From: Clostridiales bacterium DTU083 | Lineage (GTDB): Bacteria; Bacillota; Clostridia; Caldicoprobacterales; DTU083 | NCBI GenBank assembly: GCA_001512915.1 | Contig: LFTC01000040.1 | Span: 1-58,634, forward strand | Direction: 5' to 3' | Length of the DNA stretch: 58,634 nt | Shown: positions 1-8,306 of the stretch, piece after piece | How positions within the stretch are numbered: position 1 is the stretch's first letter | Layout of the letters: every line of letters starts with the position of its first letter | Translations under genes and position numbers: made by a program | The notes under the pieces: model-generated | What the model saw: the letters and a program-made list of their open reading frames with translations, nothing else | The model's database searches: none | What the model was told of the DNA's origin: nothing

Positions 1-134
1 CGCCTGGAATTAGTATAACATAAAAAAGCATGTTGTTTTCATCATTTTTCTCAAAAACTATTCAATTGAATCTATTGCTGAAACAACCCAAATTAAAAAA
101 ATAGCATAATTTTTATAAAACTATAATTTAATTA

Positions 135-163
135 TTGACAAAATGAAAATGATGATCTAATAT
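135..163 (+). promoter_or_regulatory. Promoter of the trpB2 T-box transcript
   Basis: TTGACA (135-140) and TAATAT (158-163) are separated by exactly 17 bases, a near-consensus sigma-A promoter. It would start transcription near 170, just before the T-box leader. The stretch from 1 to 134 is very AT-rich and shows no gene. Confidence 0.7.
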
Positions 164-198
164 ATTATACAATTAAACTGAATAGTGCATTAAACCGT

Positions 199-453
199 TG
201 ATTGAGAGTAGTAGTTATAGGGCATTTATCCACAGAGAGCCGCAGGTGGTGGGATTGCGGTGATAAAGCTTATAACGAATGGACTCATGAGGGCTCGACT
301 GAAATCAGCATGAGAGTAGGTCTGCCGGGATCTTCACCCGTTATCAAGGAAGCATACATGATAGTGTATGGAATGAGTGGCGCTTTCGCGCAATTTAGGT
401 GGCACCGCAGAGATCACGTGGTCTTTGTCCTATACAGGACGAAGACCTTTTTT
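199..453 (+). promoter_or_regulatory. Tryptophan-specific T-box riboswitch leader
   Basis: The T-box core (GGTGGCACCGC, about 398-408) sits in an antiterminator region that begins with the AGTGG at 376-380. A terminator hairpin follows: 420-431 pairs with 436-447, then a run of T. Upstream is a Stem I-like region with GGTGGTGGGATTGCGG and the GAA-TGG-A context typical of a specifier loop, near 277-283. It also contains the CCCGTTA element usual for stem III. TGG as specifier codon predicts tRNA-Trp sensing. Uncharged tRNA-Trp would favour the antiterminator and expression of the downstream gene. The specifier call is by position and context, not by a computed fold. Confidence 0.88.
420..453 (+). 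terminator. Regulated terminator of the T-box leader
   Basis: GGTCTT...GTCCT and AGGAC...AAGACC form a long stem around an ATAC loop, followed by seven T residues. It is the off-state structure that competes with the T-box antiterminator. Confidence 0.85.
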
Positions 454-489
454 ATATCCAAAAAAAATAAAAAGAAAGGATTGATAAGA

Positions 490-1863
490 ATGGCAAGAAT
501 ACCTTACAGGATATATTTAACGGAAGATGAGATGCCGAAACACTGGATCAATATCAAGGCTGTAATGAAAGAGAAGCCAGACCCTATGCTAAACCCAGCT
601 ACATTAAAACCATGTACTGCTGAAGAGTTGGAGCATATATTCTGTAAAGAACTTGTAGAACAAGAATTGAATGAAACCGATAAATATATTGAAATTCCCG
701 AGGGCCTCCTTGATTACTACAGGATGTACCGTCCTTCTCCCCTCATACGCGCATATAATTTGGAAAAGCAATTGGATACACCAGCTGAAATCTATTATAA
801 GTTTGAAGGAACCAATACATCCGGATCCCACAAATTAAACTCTGCTGCAGCACAAGTTTATTATGCCAAAAAGCAGGGAGTAACACATTTGACCACAGAA
901 ACAGGCGCAGGTCAATGGGGAACAGCTCTAGCCATGGCTTGTGCATATTACAACATTGATTTGACAGTATATATGGTTAAAGTATCCGCCCAGCAAAAGC
1001 CTTACAGGAAAACTGTCATGGAAACCTACGGAGCAAGAGTAATAGCCTCTCCATCAGAAACCACAGATGTTGGAAGAAAGATACTGGCTGAAGATCCGGA
1101 TACAAGCGGATCCTTAGGCTGTGCAATTTCCGAAGCCATAGAAACGGCAATGAAAACAGATAATTGCAAATATGTGCTGGGCAGTGTACTGGATCATGTG
1201 CTGATGCATCAAACCGTTATTGGAGAAGAAACCAGGATTGCCTGTGAAAAGTATGATATCAAGCCTGATATAATAATCGGCTGTATAGGAGGAGGCTCTA
1301 ACTTCGGCGGTCTGATTGCGCCATTTATCAGCGATAAAATAGAAGGCAAATCAGATATTAGAATTATAGGTGTAGAACCTGCCTCATGCCCTACACTTAC
1401 CAGAGGCAAATATGCTTATGATTTTGGAGATACAGGAAGAACCACTCCCCTATTGAAAATGTACACTTTGGGTTCTGGATTTATGCCTTCTCCAAGCCAT
1501 GCAGGCGGTTTGCGTTTCCACGGTATGAGTCCAATTATTTCTAAATTATACCATGATGGATATATAGAAGCACGTGCTGTAGAACAAACAGATGTTTTCA
1601 ATGCTGCTACTATATTTGCACGCACTGAAGGCATACTGCCGGCACCGGAGTCATCTCATGCGTTGCTTGTTGCAATGGAAGAAGCCATAAAGTGCAGGGA
1701 GAATGGCGAAAAGAAGACCATTATCTTCGGCCTGAGCGGTACGGGATATTTTGATTTGTCCGCTTATAACAGTTTTAATAGTAAGGACATGATGGACTAT
1801 ATACCTACCGATGAAGATCTGGAAAAGGGATTCGCCGAACTGCCCAAAGCACCTGAAAAATAA
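490..1863 (+). CDS. trpB: Stand-alone tryptophan synthase beta chain, TrpB2 type
   Basis: This pyridoxal-phosphate enzyme makes tryptophan from indole and serine. The product is 457 residues, with the PLP lysine in GSHKLNSA (K115), the TETGAGQWG motif that marks the TrpB2 subgroup (TrpB1 has GAGQHG), and the phosphate loop GGGSNFGG. The ATG at 490 follows AAAGGA. The open frame runs back to 202, but that part is the T-box leader and not protein. No trpA or other trp gene adjoins it, so it may salvage indole or use indole made elsewhere. Tryptophan-tRNA control of this single gene is inferred from the leader. Function is well supported; the metabolic role is inference. Confidence 0.92.
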   Translation: MARIPYRIYLTEDEMPKHWINIKAVMKEKPDPMLNPATLKPCTAEELEHIFCKELVEQELNETDKYIEIPEGLLDYYRMYRPSPLIRAYNLEKQLDTPAEIYYKFEGTNTSGSHKLNSAAAQVYYAKKQGVTHLTTETGAGQWGTALAMACAYYNIDLTVYMVKVSAQQKPYRKTVMETYGARVIASPSETTDVGRKILAEDPDTSGSLGCAISEAIETAMKTDNCKYVLGSVLDHVLMHQTVIGEETRIACEKYDIKPDIIIGCIGGGSNFGGLIAPFISDKIEGKSDIRIIGVEPASCPTLTRGKYAYDFGDTGRTTPLLKMYTLGSGFMPSPSHAGGLRFHGMSPIISKLYHDGYIEARAVEQTDVFNAATIFARTEGILPAPESSHALLVAMEEAIKCRENGEKKTIIFGLSGTGYFDLSAYNSFNSKDMMDYIPTDEDLEKGFAELPKAPEK

Positions 1864-1877
1864 GAGGAAGCAAACTG

Positions 1878-1907
1878 AAGGAAGCAAGCTGTTTTGCTTC
1901 CTTTTTC
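1878..1907 (+). terminator. Rho-independent terminator after trpB2
   Basis: GGAAGCAA and TTGCTTCC form an 8-bp stem (extended by AA/TT) with a six-base loop, followed by TTTTTCTTTT. It closes the trpB2 transcript before the opposite-strand permease. Confidence 0.85.
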
Positions 1908-1920
1908 TTTTAAATGTGTT

Positions 1921-2871
1921 CTATTTCGTAATGTATAGTCTTCCATGATTAATATCTGCAGTATCCTCGGTGTCGGCGGTCTTGATATTTTTTCCCTGCA
2001 GTTGAGATAGAATAACGCCCGATATCATAAGAGTACAGCCGACAATCTCCCTTAGATTAATGGTTTCATTCAGAAAAAGCATGCCTCCTATCAAAGCAAA
2101 AACCGACTCCGAACTCATTATGATAGCCGCGTGGGATGCTCTGGAATGCTTTTGTCCGATTACCTGCAATGTATAAGCGATACCCACAGAAAACACTCCA
2201 CCATAAATAATGGGCACAGCCGCTTTAATTATATTTTCCAGATAAATTTCTTCCATCAGCAGGGCTGTAACTAAGCTTAATACTGAACAAACAAGGTATT
2301 GTACAAAAGCCAGCTTAATTGCATTAACTTTTTGTGTGAAATTGTTTATCAATACAATATGGAATGCAAAAAAGAAAGAACAGATAAATACCAATAAATC
2401 TCCTTTTGAAACTGTCAAGCCTTCCTGCACGCTGATTAAATAAAGACCGATTATGGATAGCGCCGCCGCTATCCATACTTTTCTATCTATGTAACGTTTT
2501 TTGATAACCTCTAAAACTGGAACAAGAATAATATAAAAACCAGTAATAAAAGCTGCTTTCCCTGCAGTTGTATACTTAAGGCCGGTCTGCTGCATGCTGG
2601 CAGCTATGAATAATACCATGCCGGCCAGGGTACCGGCTTTTAATAAAGCAATCTTCCCTGCAAGCTCATCTTTTCCGCCGGCCTTTTTCTCTTTTCTGTT
2701 TGCTTGAACTATCAGCGGAATTATAGATAATGCACCCAGAGCAAATCTCACGCCCGTATAGGTAAAAGTTCCTATATACTGGTTGCCTACCCGTTGGGCT
2801 ACAAAAGCAAATCCCCATATTACAGCTGCTGCAGTAAGCATAATAAAAGATTTCCATCTCATGTTGTGCAT
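1921..2871 (-). CDS. EamA/DMT-family membrane transporter
   Basis: This is an integral membrane protein with about ten hydrophobic segments and the two-repeat layout of the drug/metabolite transporter superfamily. The first segment contains AAAVIWGFAFVAQ, and the second half has SSESVFALIGG followed by a GCTLMISGVILSQ helix, both typical of EamA repeats. Members export amino acids, nucleosides or other small molecules; the substrate cannot be read from the sequence. The start is uncertain: in-frame ATG codons lie at 2925, 2883, 2871 and 2862, and only the 2871 codon has an upstream AGAAGG at a tolerable, though long, distance. It stands alone, converging with trpB2. Confidence 0.8.
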   Translation of the reverse strand: MHNMRWKSFIMLTAAAVIWGFAFVAQRVGNQYIGTFTYTGVRFALGALSIIPLIVQANRKEKKAGGKDELAGKIALLKAGTLAGMVLFIAASMQQTGLKYTTAGKAAFITGFYIILVPVLEVIKKRYIDRKVWIAAALSIIGLYLISVQEGLTVSKGDLLVFICSFFFAFHIVLINNFTQKVNAIKLAFVQYLVCSVLSLVTALLMEEIYLENIIKAAVPIIYGGVFSVGIAYTLQVIGQKHSRASHAAIIMSSESVFALIGGMLFLNETINLREIVGCTLMISGVILSQLQGKNIKTADTEDTADINHGRLYITK

Positions 2872-2971
2872 TTCATACTTCATCCTTCTGTTGGTTGTTT
2901 TGTTGTAATCGACACTAAGGAACATTATAAGACTATTTCAATCTTCCTTTCAAGCCTGTTGTAATTTTCTA

Positions 2972-2999
2972 TTTGATTCTTGCAAGAAAAATGTATAAT
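2972..2999 (+). promoter_or_regulatory. Promoter of the glycosylase gene
   Basis: TATAAT (2994-2999) is preceded at 16 bases by TTTGAT (2972-2977). It implies a transcript start near 3006. This places the TTG at 2980 upstream of the message and supports the start at 3049. Confidence 0.5.
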
Positions 3000-3048
3000 A
3001 ATATTGACTGAAGCAAATTTGCAATTACAAATAGAAAAGAGGATAACC

Positions 3049-3663
3049 TTGGACAGGCCGGACAGGAACTTTTTTAAGATATCTGCCTTGAAACTTGCAA
3101 AAAACCTGTTAGGGTATTACCTGGTACATGTAACCGAATACGGCAAACTGGTAGGAAGAATTGTTGAAACAGAGGCATATATGGGCGAGTATGATAAAGC
3201 AGCCCACTCTTACAATAACAGAAGGACTAAAAGGACCAAGGTTATGTTTGGACCTCCCGGACATGCCTATGTTTATTTAATTTATGGAATGTATCATTGT
3301 TTTAATATAGTGGCTGCAGAAACCAATATACCACAGGCTGTTTTAATACGAGCAGTCGAACCAGTGGAAGGCATAGAAAAAATGGCCGAGCTCAGATATA
3401 ATAAAAAGCTTGATAAATGCAGCAAGAAAGAAATTTTAAACCTGACCAGCGGCCCCGGTAAACTTTGTAAAGCCATGAATATTACTGTAAAAAACAATGG
3501 CCAGGATTTATGCGGCAACAAGCTGTTTATTTTAAAAGGAGATAATCCGCCTGAAACTGATATAATCACAACAACACGTATCAACATTGATTATGCTGAA
3601 GAAGCAGTACATTTCCCCTATCGCTTTTATATTAAAAACAGCCCATATGTTTCAGTCAGGTAA
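3049..3663 (+). CDS. 3-methyladenine DNA glycosylase (AAG/MPG family)
   Basis: This enzyme removes alkylated purines from DNA in base-excision repair. The family core is visible: IVETEAYMGEYDKAAHS with the catalytic Glu, then FGPPGHAYVYLIYGMYHC, then QAVLIRAVEP, and LTSGPGKLCKAM near the C-terminus. At 204 residues it matches the usual bacterial length. The TTG at 3049 is chosen because GAGG lies six bases upstream and the likely promoter lies at 2972-2999. The next gene starts 19 bases downstream in the same direction and may be co-transcribed. No missing motif was seen. Confidence 0.92.
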   Translation: MDRPDRNFFKISALKLAKNLLGYYLVHVTEYGKLVGRIVETEAYMGEYDKAAHSYNNRRTKRTKVMFGPPGHAYVYLIYGMYHCFNIVAAETNIPQAVLIRAVEPVEGIEKMAELRYNKKLDKCSKKEILNLTSGPGKLCKAMNITVKNNGQDLCGNKLFILKGDNPPETDIITTTRINIDYAEEAVHFPYRFYIKNSPYVSVR

Positions 3664-3682
3664 TGTAAGGAGCATAAAACAA

Positions 3683-4093
3683 ATGAGTAGATTGAAGAAT
3701 AGACTAATTAGTTTTTTTCGCGGAAGATATGGGACAGATAGTTTAAACGCTGTCCTGCTGGCTGTATATTTTCTTCTATTGTTGATAAACATGTTTATCC
3801 CGAATTTTATAATCCCCGTTATTATGTGGATTATTCTTGTCTGGTCATTATTTCGTTCTCTTTCCCAAAATATTTATGCAAGACAGAGGGAAAACAATGC
3901 GTTTCTTCAATTCTGGCGGCGTCTGGTTTCGTTTATCGCTCTTTATATCCGCAGAATCAGAGAATTCAAAACACATCGTTATCGCAGATGTAAACAGTGC
4001 AAAGTTATACTGCGCCTTCCACGTAAAAAAGGCAAACATTTGGTGAAATGCCCAAAATGCCAGCAAATATTTCCAATAAGGGTATTATTCTAA
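3683..4093 (+). CDS. Small membrane protein with C-terminal zinc finger
   Basis: This 136-residue protein is not one I can name. A basic N-terminus is followed by a hydrophobic stretch (about residues 17-50) that could form two membrane passes. An Arg-rich region comes next, then two CxxC knuckles (CKQC and CPKC) about 20 residues apart that could bind one zinc ion on the cytoplasmic side. The ATG at 3683 has AAGGAG ten bases upstream; the frame stays open further back but lacks a ribosome site. It follows the glycosylase gene and overlaps the opposite-strand FNR-like gene by nine bases. Function unknown; anchoring a nucleic-acid or protein contact at the membrane is only a guess. Confidence 0.75.
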   Translation: MSRLKNRLISFFRGRYGTDSLNAVLLAVYFLLLLINMFIPNFIIPVIMWIILVWSLFRSLSQNIYARQRENNAFLQFWRRLVSFIALYIRRIREFKTHRYRRCKQCKVILRLPRKKGKHLVKCPKCQQIFPIRVLF

Positions 4094-4801
4094 AAGACCG
4101 TCCAAATCCAGAATTCTAATCTTCCTGCCCGATATCTGCTGAATATATCCCTGAGCTTCTAGCTCAGCCAGTTTTCTGCTTACAGTTTCTGGAGTCGTAC
4201 CCAGATAAGAAGCCAGATCTTTCCTGGACATAGGCAGGGTAATTTCCATGCTTCCTCCTGAATTATCCATACACTCTGCCAGATACAAGGCAATTCTGGT
4301 CTCTACCCGCTCTGTGGCTACCCTGGCCGCCTGTCTCTCAGATTCATCCAGCCGGTTTGAAAACTCGGCCAAAATTTGCAGGGCTATGGTCGGATATTTT
4401 AGCAAAAAATTCTGCAAATCATTCCTGGTGATTATACATACATCAGTTTCTTCCATGGCTTCTGCAAATGATTCATGAACAGAATGCCGAAACAGTGCCA
4501 GTTCGCCCGTAAAATCCCCCGGTTTCAGAATCCTCAGCAGCTGTTCTCTTCCTGATTCGGATAAACGGTAGATGCGGATCTTTCCTTTGCTGACAATATA
4601 AAGAGAATCCGATTGTTGGCCGGCCCTATAAACGATTTCTCCTTTCTCAAAATGTGCTGTTTTGATAGTGCTCATTATTTCTTCAAGCTTTTCATCATCC
4701 AAATGGTTAAATATGGGCACCCGCATAATACATGCCTTACTGCGCAATCCCATATTTTGTCCGAGATGATGATTACAGCAACTCTGCTGGCTTTTTGGCA
4801 A
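4085..4801 (-). CDS. Crp/Fnr-family regulator with FNR-like cysteines
   Basis: The layout is a cyclic-nucleotide-binding-like beta barrel (about 30-145), a dimer helix, and a winged helix with SRKDLASYLGTTPETVSRKL. The recognition helix carries E-x-x-S-R, the pattern by which FNR reads TTGAT half sites. Counting from the TTG at 4801, cysteines fall at 8, 9, 24 and 122. The last lies in ETDVCII, at the place where FNR has its central cluster ligand. This suggests an oxygen-sensitive Fe-S regulator, but the N-terminal spacing is not that of E. coli FNR. TTG is preferred over the GTG at 4810 because GGAAGTG lies six bases before it. A TTGATNNNNATCAA site occurs at 14621. Confidence 0.85.
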   Translation of the reverse strand: MPKSQQSCCNHHLGQNMGLRSKACIMRVPIFNHLDDEKLEEIMSTIKTAHFEKGEIVYRAGQQSDSLYIVSKGKIRIYRLSESGREQLLRILKPGDFTGELALFRHSVHESFAEAMEETDVCIITRNDLQNFLLKYPTIALQILAEFSNRLDESERQAARVATERVETRIALYLAECMDNSGGSMEITLPMSRKDLASYLGTTPETVSRKLAELEAQGYIQQISGRKIRILDLDGLLE

Positions 4802-4894
4802 AACTTTCACTTCCTTTTGGTCTGCATATAAATAATATACAGTTCTACTAGTTAATAATACTTTTACTTAACAGGCAAACAAAAAACTGGAGAA

Positions 4895-5713
4895 TCAGCG
4901 CGAGACAAGAAAATAGACTAATACAATAATTCCAAGTCCTATACGGTACCAGCCAAATGCCTTGAAATCATTTTTCTTAATATATCCCAGAAGAAACTTT
5001 ATAGCTGCTACTGAAACCAGAAAAGCAACTATCATTCCAACTATCAGAATTGCAATCTCCATCCCGGTGAAATTAAAACCAAATTTAACTAATTTCAAAG
5101 CACTGGCACCAAACATCACGGGTATGGACAGAAAGAATGAAAACTCAGCTGCAATAGACCGGGATGCCCCAAGCAAAATACCTCCCAGTATAGTTGCGCC
5201 TGAGCGGGAAGTACCAGGAATCAGCGCCAATACTTGAAACATGCCTATTAAGAAGGCTGTTCTAAAAGAAAGCTCATTCATTTCTCTAACCTTCGTAATG
5301 CGATGTTTATTCCGGTTTTCCACAACTATAAACAGAATTCCATATAAAACCAATGTTATTGCAACGGTTACATAGTTATACAAATACTCATCGAGCCAAT
5401 CATCAAACAAAAAGCCCAGAATGGCTGCAGGCAATACTCCAACAATGACTTTACACCACAGATTAATTGTTTCTTTGCGCGACTGCTTGCTTTTTCTTGG
5501 AGAAAAAGGGTTCAGTTTATGAAAGTAAAGCAGTACAACTGCCATTATTGCTCCCAATTGTATTACAACCAGAAACATTTCTTTAAAACTCTCTGATACA
5601 TTCAGCCTGATTAGTTCATCCAAAAGTATCATATGCCCCGTGCTGCTAATAGGCAGCCATTCGGTTATTCCTTCTACTATACCCCATAAAACTGCTTTCA
5701 GCAATTCAACCAT
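4895..5713 (-). CDS. uppP: Undecaprenyl-diphosphatase
   Basis: This membrane enzyme removes a phosphate from undecaprenyl diphosphate to regenerate the lipid carrier for cell-wall synthesis, and it underlies basal bacitracin resistance. The product is 272 residues with about eight membrane segments. Both family signatures are present: [15 protein letters not shown] near the N-terminus with the catalytic Glu residues, and GTSRSGAT in the middle with the catalytic Arg. The ATG at 5713 has AAAGGA nearby. It begins 67 bases after the phosphofructokinase gene on the same strand, so a shared transcript is possible. Nothing unusual was seen. Confidence 0.95.
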   Translation of the reverse strand: MVELLKAVLWGIVEGITEWLPISSTGHMILLDELIRLNVSESFKEMFLVVIQLGAIMAVVLLYFHKLNPFSPRKSKQSRKETINLWCKVIVGVLPAAILGFLFDDWLDEYLYNYVTVAITLVLYGILFIVVENRNKHRITKVREMNELSFRTAFLIGMFQVLALIPGTSRSGATILGGILLGASRSIAAEFSFFLSIPVMFGASALKLVKFGFNFTGMEIAILIVGMIVAFLVSVAAIKFLLGYIKKNDFKAFGWYRIGLGIIVLVYFLVSR

Positions 5714-5780
5714 AATCTATTCCTTTCCAATAATAGTTTATACCGCTTGCCGTTATGCATTTATTAGTATTATCACATGA

Positions 5781-7073
5781 TCACCTTGTGGATTGAAAAT
5801 TGCATGGAGTATAGTCAGGAAGCTTTTTATCCACAAAAACCGGCTTGATTCTGGCGAAACGCTGCAAACCGCCTTCCAATTCTATACTCGGCATTGAGTC
5901 TCCAATTAATGGTCTGGCATATCTAATAAAATCATCAGTCACATCGATACCGGACGGAGCGATCCACTCTTTCGGCAAATATCTGACGCGGTTAGCAACT
6001 ACCGATAAAGGAACATTATCATACCTGACAGAATAAGGTTCATCGCTATTTCTAAGTATGGTTGCCATTTTCCCGGTTATGCCTGACAAAGCATATTCCA
6101 CCGCGTTCTTACCCAGAGCGTATGCTTCTTCCCTGTCTACCACGGATGCATGTAAAGACACACCCCGCTGCAGAACCCCGGGTACCTGCCCGGTAGCCTG
6201 GCCTCTGACAGGCAATCCATGTTCATTAAGAGCATTCACCACCTGCTGCATGGCAGTTGTTTTGCTTGCTCCATATTCGACATGACCAAACCCATCTCTT
6301 CGCTGACTTTCGGGATCGGTCATAAAGCTTTCCGGAACAACAACAATACACCTGCCGCTTCTTAATAATTCCCTGTCAACATTCGCCAGCAAATCCTCCA
6401 TGGACAGTTTGGACTCCGGCAGATATAATTGCAGCGGCATTTCACGATTGGGATCTGCAAGACGGGCCGCAGCAGTTATAAAACCTGAATCCCTTCCCAT
6501 GGCCTGAATTACGCTAACACATTCAGAAGTGCACATGGCACGGTTTTCCTCATCTATATTTTGGATTATGTATGCCCAATAACGTGCACAGCTGCCATAA
6601 CCAGGAGTATGATCTATGATTGTTCTTTCCTCATCGCCCAGATCATTATCTATAGTTTTAGGCACTCCCATAACAGTCAGCTCATATCCTTGTTCATGAG
6701 CCAATTTATTTACTTTATCAGCAGTATCCATAGAATCATTTCCGCCTATATAGAAAAAATACCCTATATTGTGTGCTTTAAAAACATCAACGATTCTCTG
6801 AAAGTCGGCCTCGTTGCCTTCCTTTAATTTATATCTGCAGGATCCAATTGCACCGGCCGCGGGAGTATTTTTCAATCTCCTTATTTCTTCTATTGGCTGC
6901 TTTGACATGTCTATTAATTCTTCAAGCAAAACGCCTTCTATCCCACGATAAGCAGCATAGACAGTTTCTATTCTGTCCGATTGGAAACAAGCTTCCAAAA
7001 CACCTTGCAAAGATGCATTAATAACAGGTGACGGGCCTCCAGACTGGGCCACCAATGCATTCCGTTTCTTCAT
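5781..7073 (-). CDS. pfp: 6-phosphofructokinase, probably PPi-dependent
   Basis: This enzyme phosphorylates fructose 6-phosphate in glycolysis. The 430-residue product has QSGGPSPVINAS at the N-terminus, GGNDSMDT where ATP enzymes have GGDGS, PKTIDND where they have PGTIDND, and MGRDSGF. The Asp and Lys at the two discriminating positions are the known marks of pyrophosphate as phosphoryl donor, so PPi use is inferred with fair confidence. A PPi enzyme can run reversibly and saves ATP, which fits an anaerobic fermenter. The ATG at 7073 follows GGGGGAAA. A TATAAT lies about 50 bases upstream but without a clear -35 box. Confidence 0.88.
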   Translation of the reverse strand: MKKRNALVAQSGGPSPVINASLQGVLEACFQSDRIETVYAAYRGIEGVLLEELIDMSKQPIEEIRRLKNTPAAGAIGSCRYKLKEGNEADFQRIVDVFKAHNIGYFFYIGGNDSMDTADKVNKLAHEQGYELTVMGVPKTIDNDLGDEERTIIDHTPGYGSCARYWAYIIQNIDEENRAMCTSECVSVIQAMGRDSGFITAAARLADPNREMPLQLYLPESKLSMEDLLANVDRELLRSGRCIVVVPESFMTDPESQRRDGFGHVEYGASKTTAMQQVVNALNEHGLPVRGQATGQVPGVLQRGVSLHASVVDREEAYALGKNAVEYALSGITGKMATILRNSDEPYSVRYDNVPLSVVANRVRYLPKEWIAPSGIDVTDDFIRYARPLIGDSMPSIELEGGLQRFARIKPVFVDKKLPDYTPCNFQSTR

Positions 7074-7186
7074 GAGTTTTCCCCCATTATTCTATGATAG
7101 TAAATTCAAAGCATATTATATCATTTTTAATAATCCATATCCACATATACATTTTATCCAGGAAAAGGACATTGCTTGCCGCTTGC

Positions 7187-7215
7187 TTGACACTTTTCAT
7201 CTTATAAACTATATT
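7187..7215 (+). promoter_or_regulatory. Promoter of lplA
   Basis: TTGACA (7187-7192) and TATATT (7210-7215) are 17 bases apart. The message would start near 7222, about 25 bases before the lplA start codon. Confidence 0.75.
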
Positions 7216-7247
7216 ATTTATAAAAATACTTTTATGAGGTAAATTTT

Positions 7248-8240
7248 ATGATCAGTATACGAAATGAATCCAAGGATCCTCATTTCAACTTAGCTTTAGA
7301 GGAATATGTATTTTACAATTTTGATCCCAATGAAGAATATGTCATTTTATGGCAGAATGAACCGTCTGTTATTATAGGAAGGAATCAAAACACTATTGAA
7401 GAGATTAACGCAAAATTTATCAAAGAACATAATATAAACGTTGTCCGCAGAATGTCGGGCGGCGGTGCCGTTTATCACGATTTGGGAAACCTGAATTATA
7501 CCTTCATTGTAAACAGCGATAAAGATGTTATAAGTAATTTTAAGAAATTTACAGAGCCAATTGTATCCGCTTTAGCAAAACTGGGGGTAAAAGCGGAATT
7601 CTCCGGGCGGAATGATATCACTATTGATGGAAAAAAGTTTTCAGGCAATGCTCAGCACTATGCCAATAACAGACTGCTTCACCATGGAACTATCTTGTTC
7701 AACTCAGATTTGGCTGTTGTTCAGGAAGCACTCAATGTTAAAATAGATAAATTGAAGTCTAAGGGCGTAAAATCGGTAAGAAGCAGGGTGACAAACGTAT
7801 ACCCATATTTAAAAGAAAAAATTACTATTGAAGAGTTTAAAGATACCCTGTTGAAGTTTATATTGAACGATGAGAATTATAAAGAAAAAGAATATGTACT
7901 TACCGAAGAAGATTTAAAAGCTGTTAGAACCTTAATGAAAGAGAAATACAGCACTTGGGAATGGAATTATGGCGAATCTCCTGCCTTTGAGGTGGAAAAA
8001 AGCCAGAGATATTCAGGCGGCCAGCTTTCATTGAAGTATAATGTAGAGAACGGAACAATCCAGGAGTTAAGAATTTTTGGCGACTTTTTCGGAAAAAAAG
8101 AGATTTCGGATATAGAAAAACTGCTTAAAGGAAAACAGTATAAGGAAAAAATTGTAAAAGAAACACTTGAAAGCATTAATTTTGAGGAATACATGACAGG
8201 TATATCTGTAGACAACTTTATTGAATGTATGTTCTACTAA
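7248..8240 (+). CDS. lplA: Lipoate-protein ligase A
   Basis: This cytoplasmic enzyme activates free lipoate with ATP and attaches it to lipoyl domains such as GcvH or the E2 subunits. The 330-residue length is that of full two-domain LplA. Landmarks are EYVILWQNEPSVIIGRNQN, RRMSGGGAVYHD with the RRxxGGGxVxHD signature, and GRNDITIDGKKFSGNAQ with the catalytic Lys. The C-terminal accessory domain (about 240-330) is present, so a separate LplB is not needed. It has its own promoter and terminator and is therefore monocistronic. No lipoyl-dependent enzyme lies in the window. Confidence 0.95.
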   Translation: MISIRNESKDPHFNLALEEYVFYNFDPNEEYVILWQNEPSVIIGRNQNTIEEINAKFIKEHNINVVRRMSGGGAVYHDLGNLNYTFIVNSDKDVISNFKKFTEPIVSALAKLGVKAEFSGRNDITIDGKKFSGNAQHYANNRLLHHGTILFNSDLAVVQEALNVKIDKLKSKGVKSVRSRVTNVYPYLKEKITIEEFKDTLLKFILNDENYKEKEYVLTEEDLKAVRTLMKEKYSTWEWNYGESPAFEVEKSQRYSGGQLSLKYNVENGTIQELRIFGDFFGKKEISDIEKLLKGKQYKEKIVKETLESINFEEYMTGISVDNFIECMFY

Positions 8241-8257
8241 CACTTCAGAATAGCTGA

Positions 8258-8299
8258 AAAAACGCCTTTGCCGATATTAATGTTGGCAAAGGCGTTTTT
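8258..8299. terminator. Bidirectional terminator between lplA and the DUF89 gene
   Basis: AACGCCTTTGCC and GGCAAAGGCGTT form a perfect 12-bp stem with A residues before and T residues after it. It can therefore stop both convergent transcripts. Confidence 0.9.
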
Positions 8300-8306
8300 C
8301 GTTGCT

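Noticed and set aside
202-489. N-terminal extension of the TrpB2 frame by 96 codons
   Set aside because: The stretch is the T-box leader with its terminator; the translated part matches no TrpB, and a good ribosome site lies before the ATG at 490.
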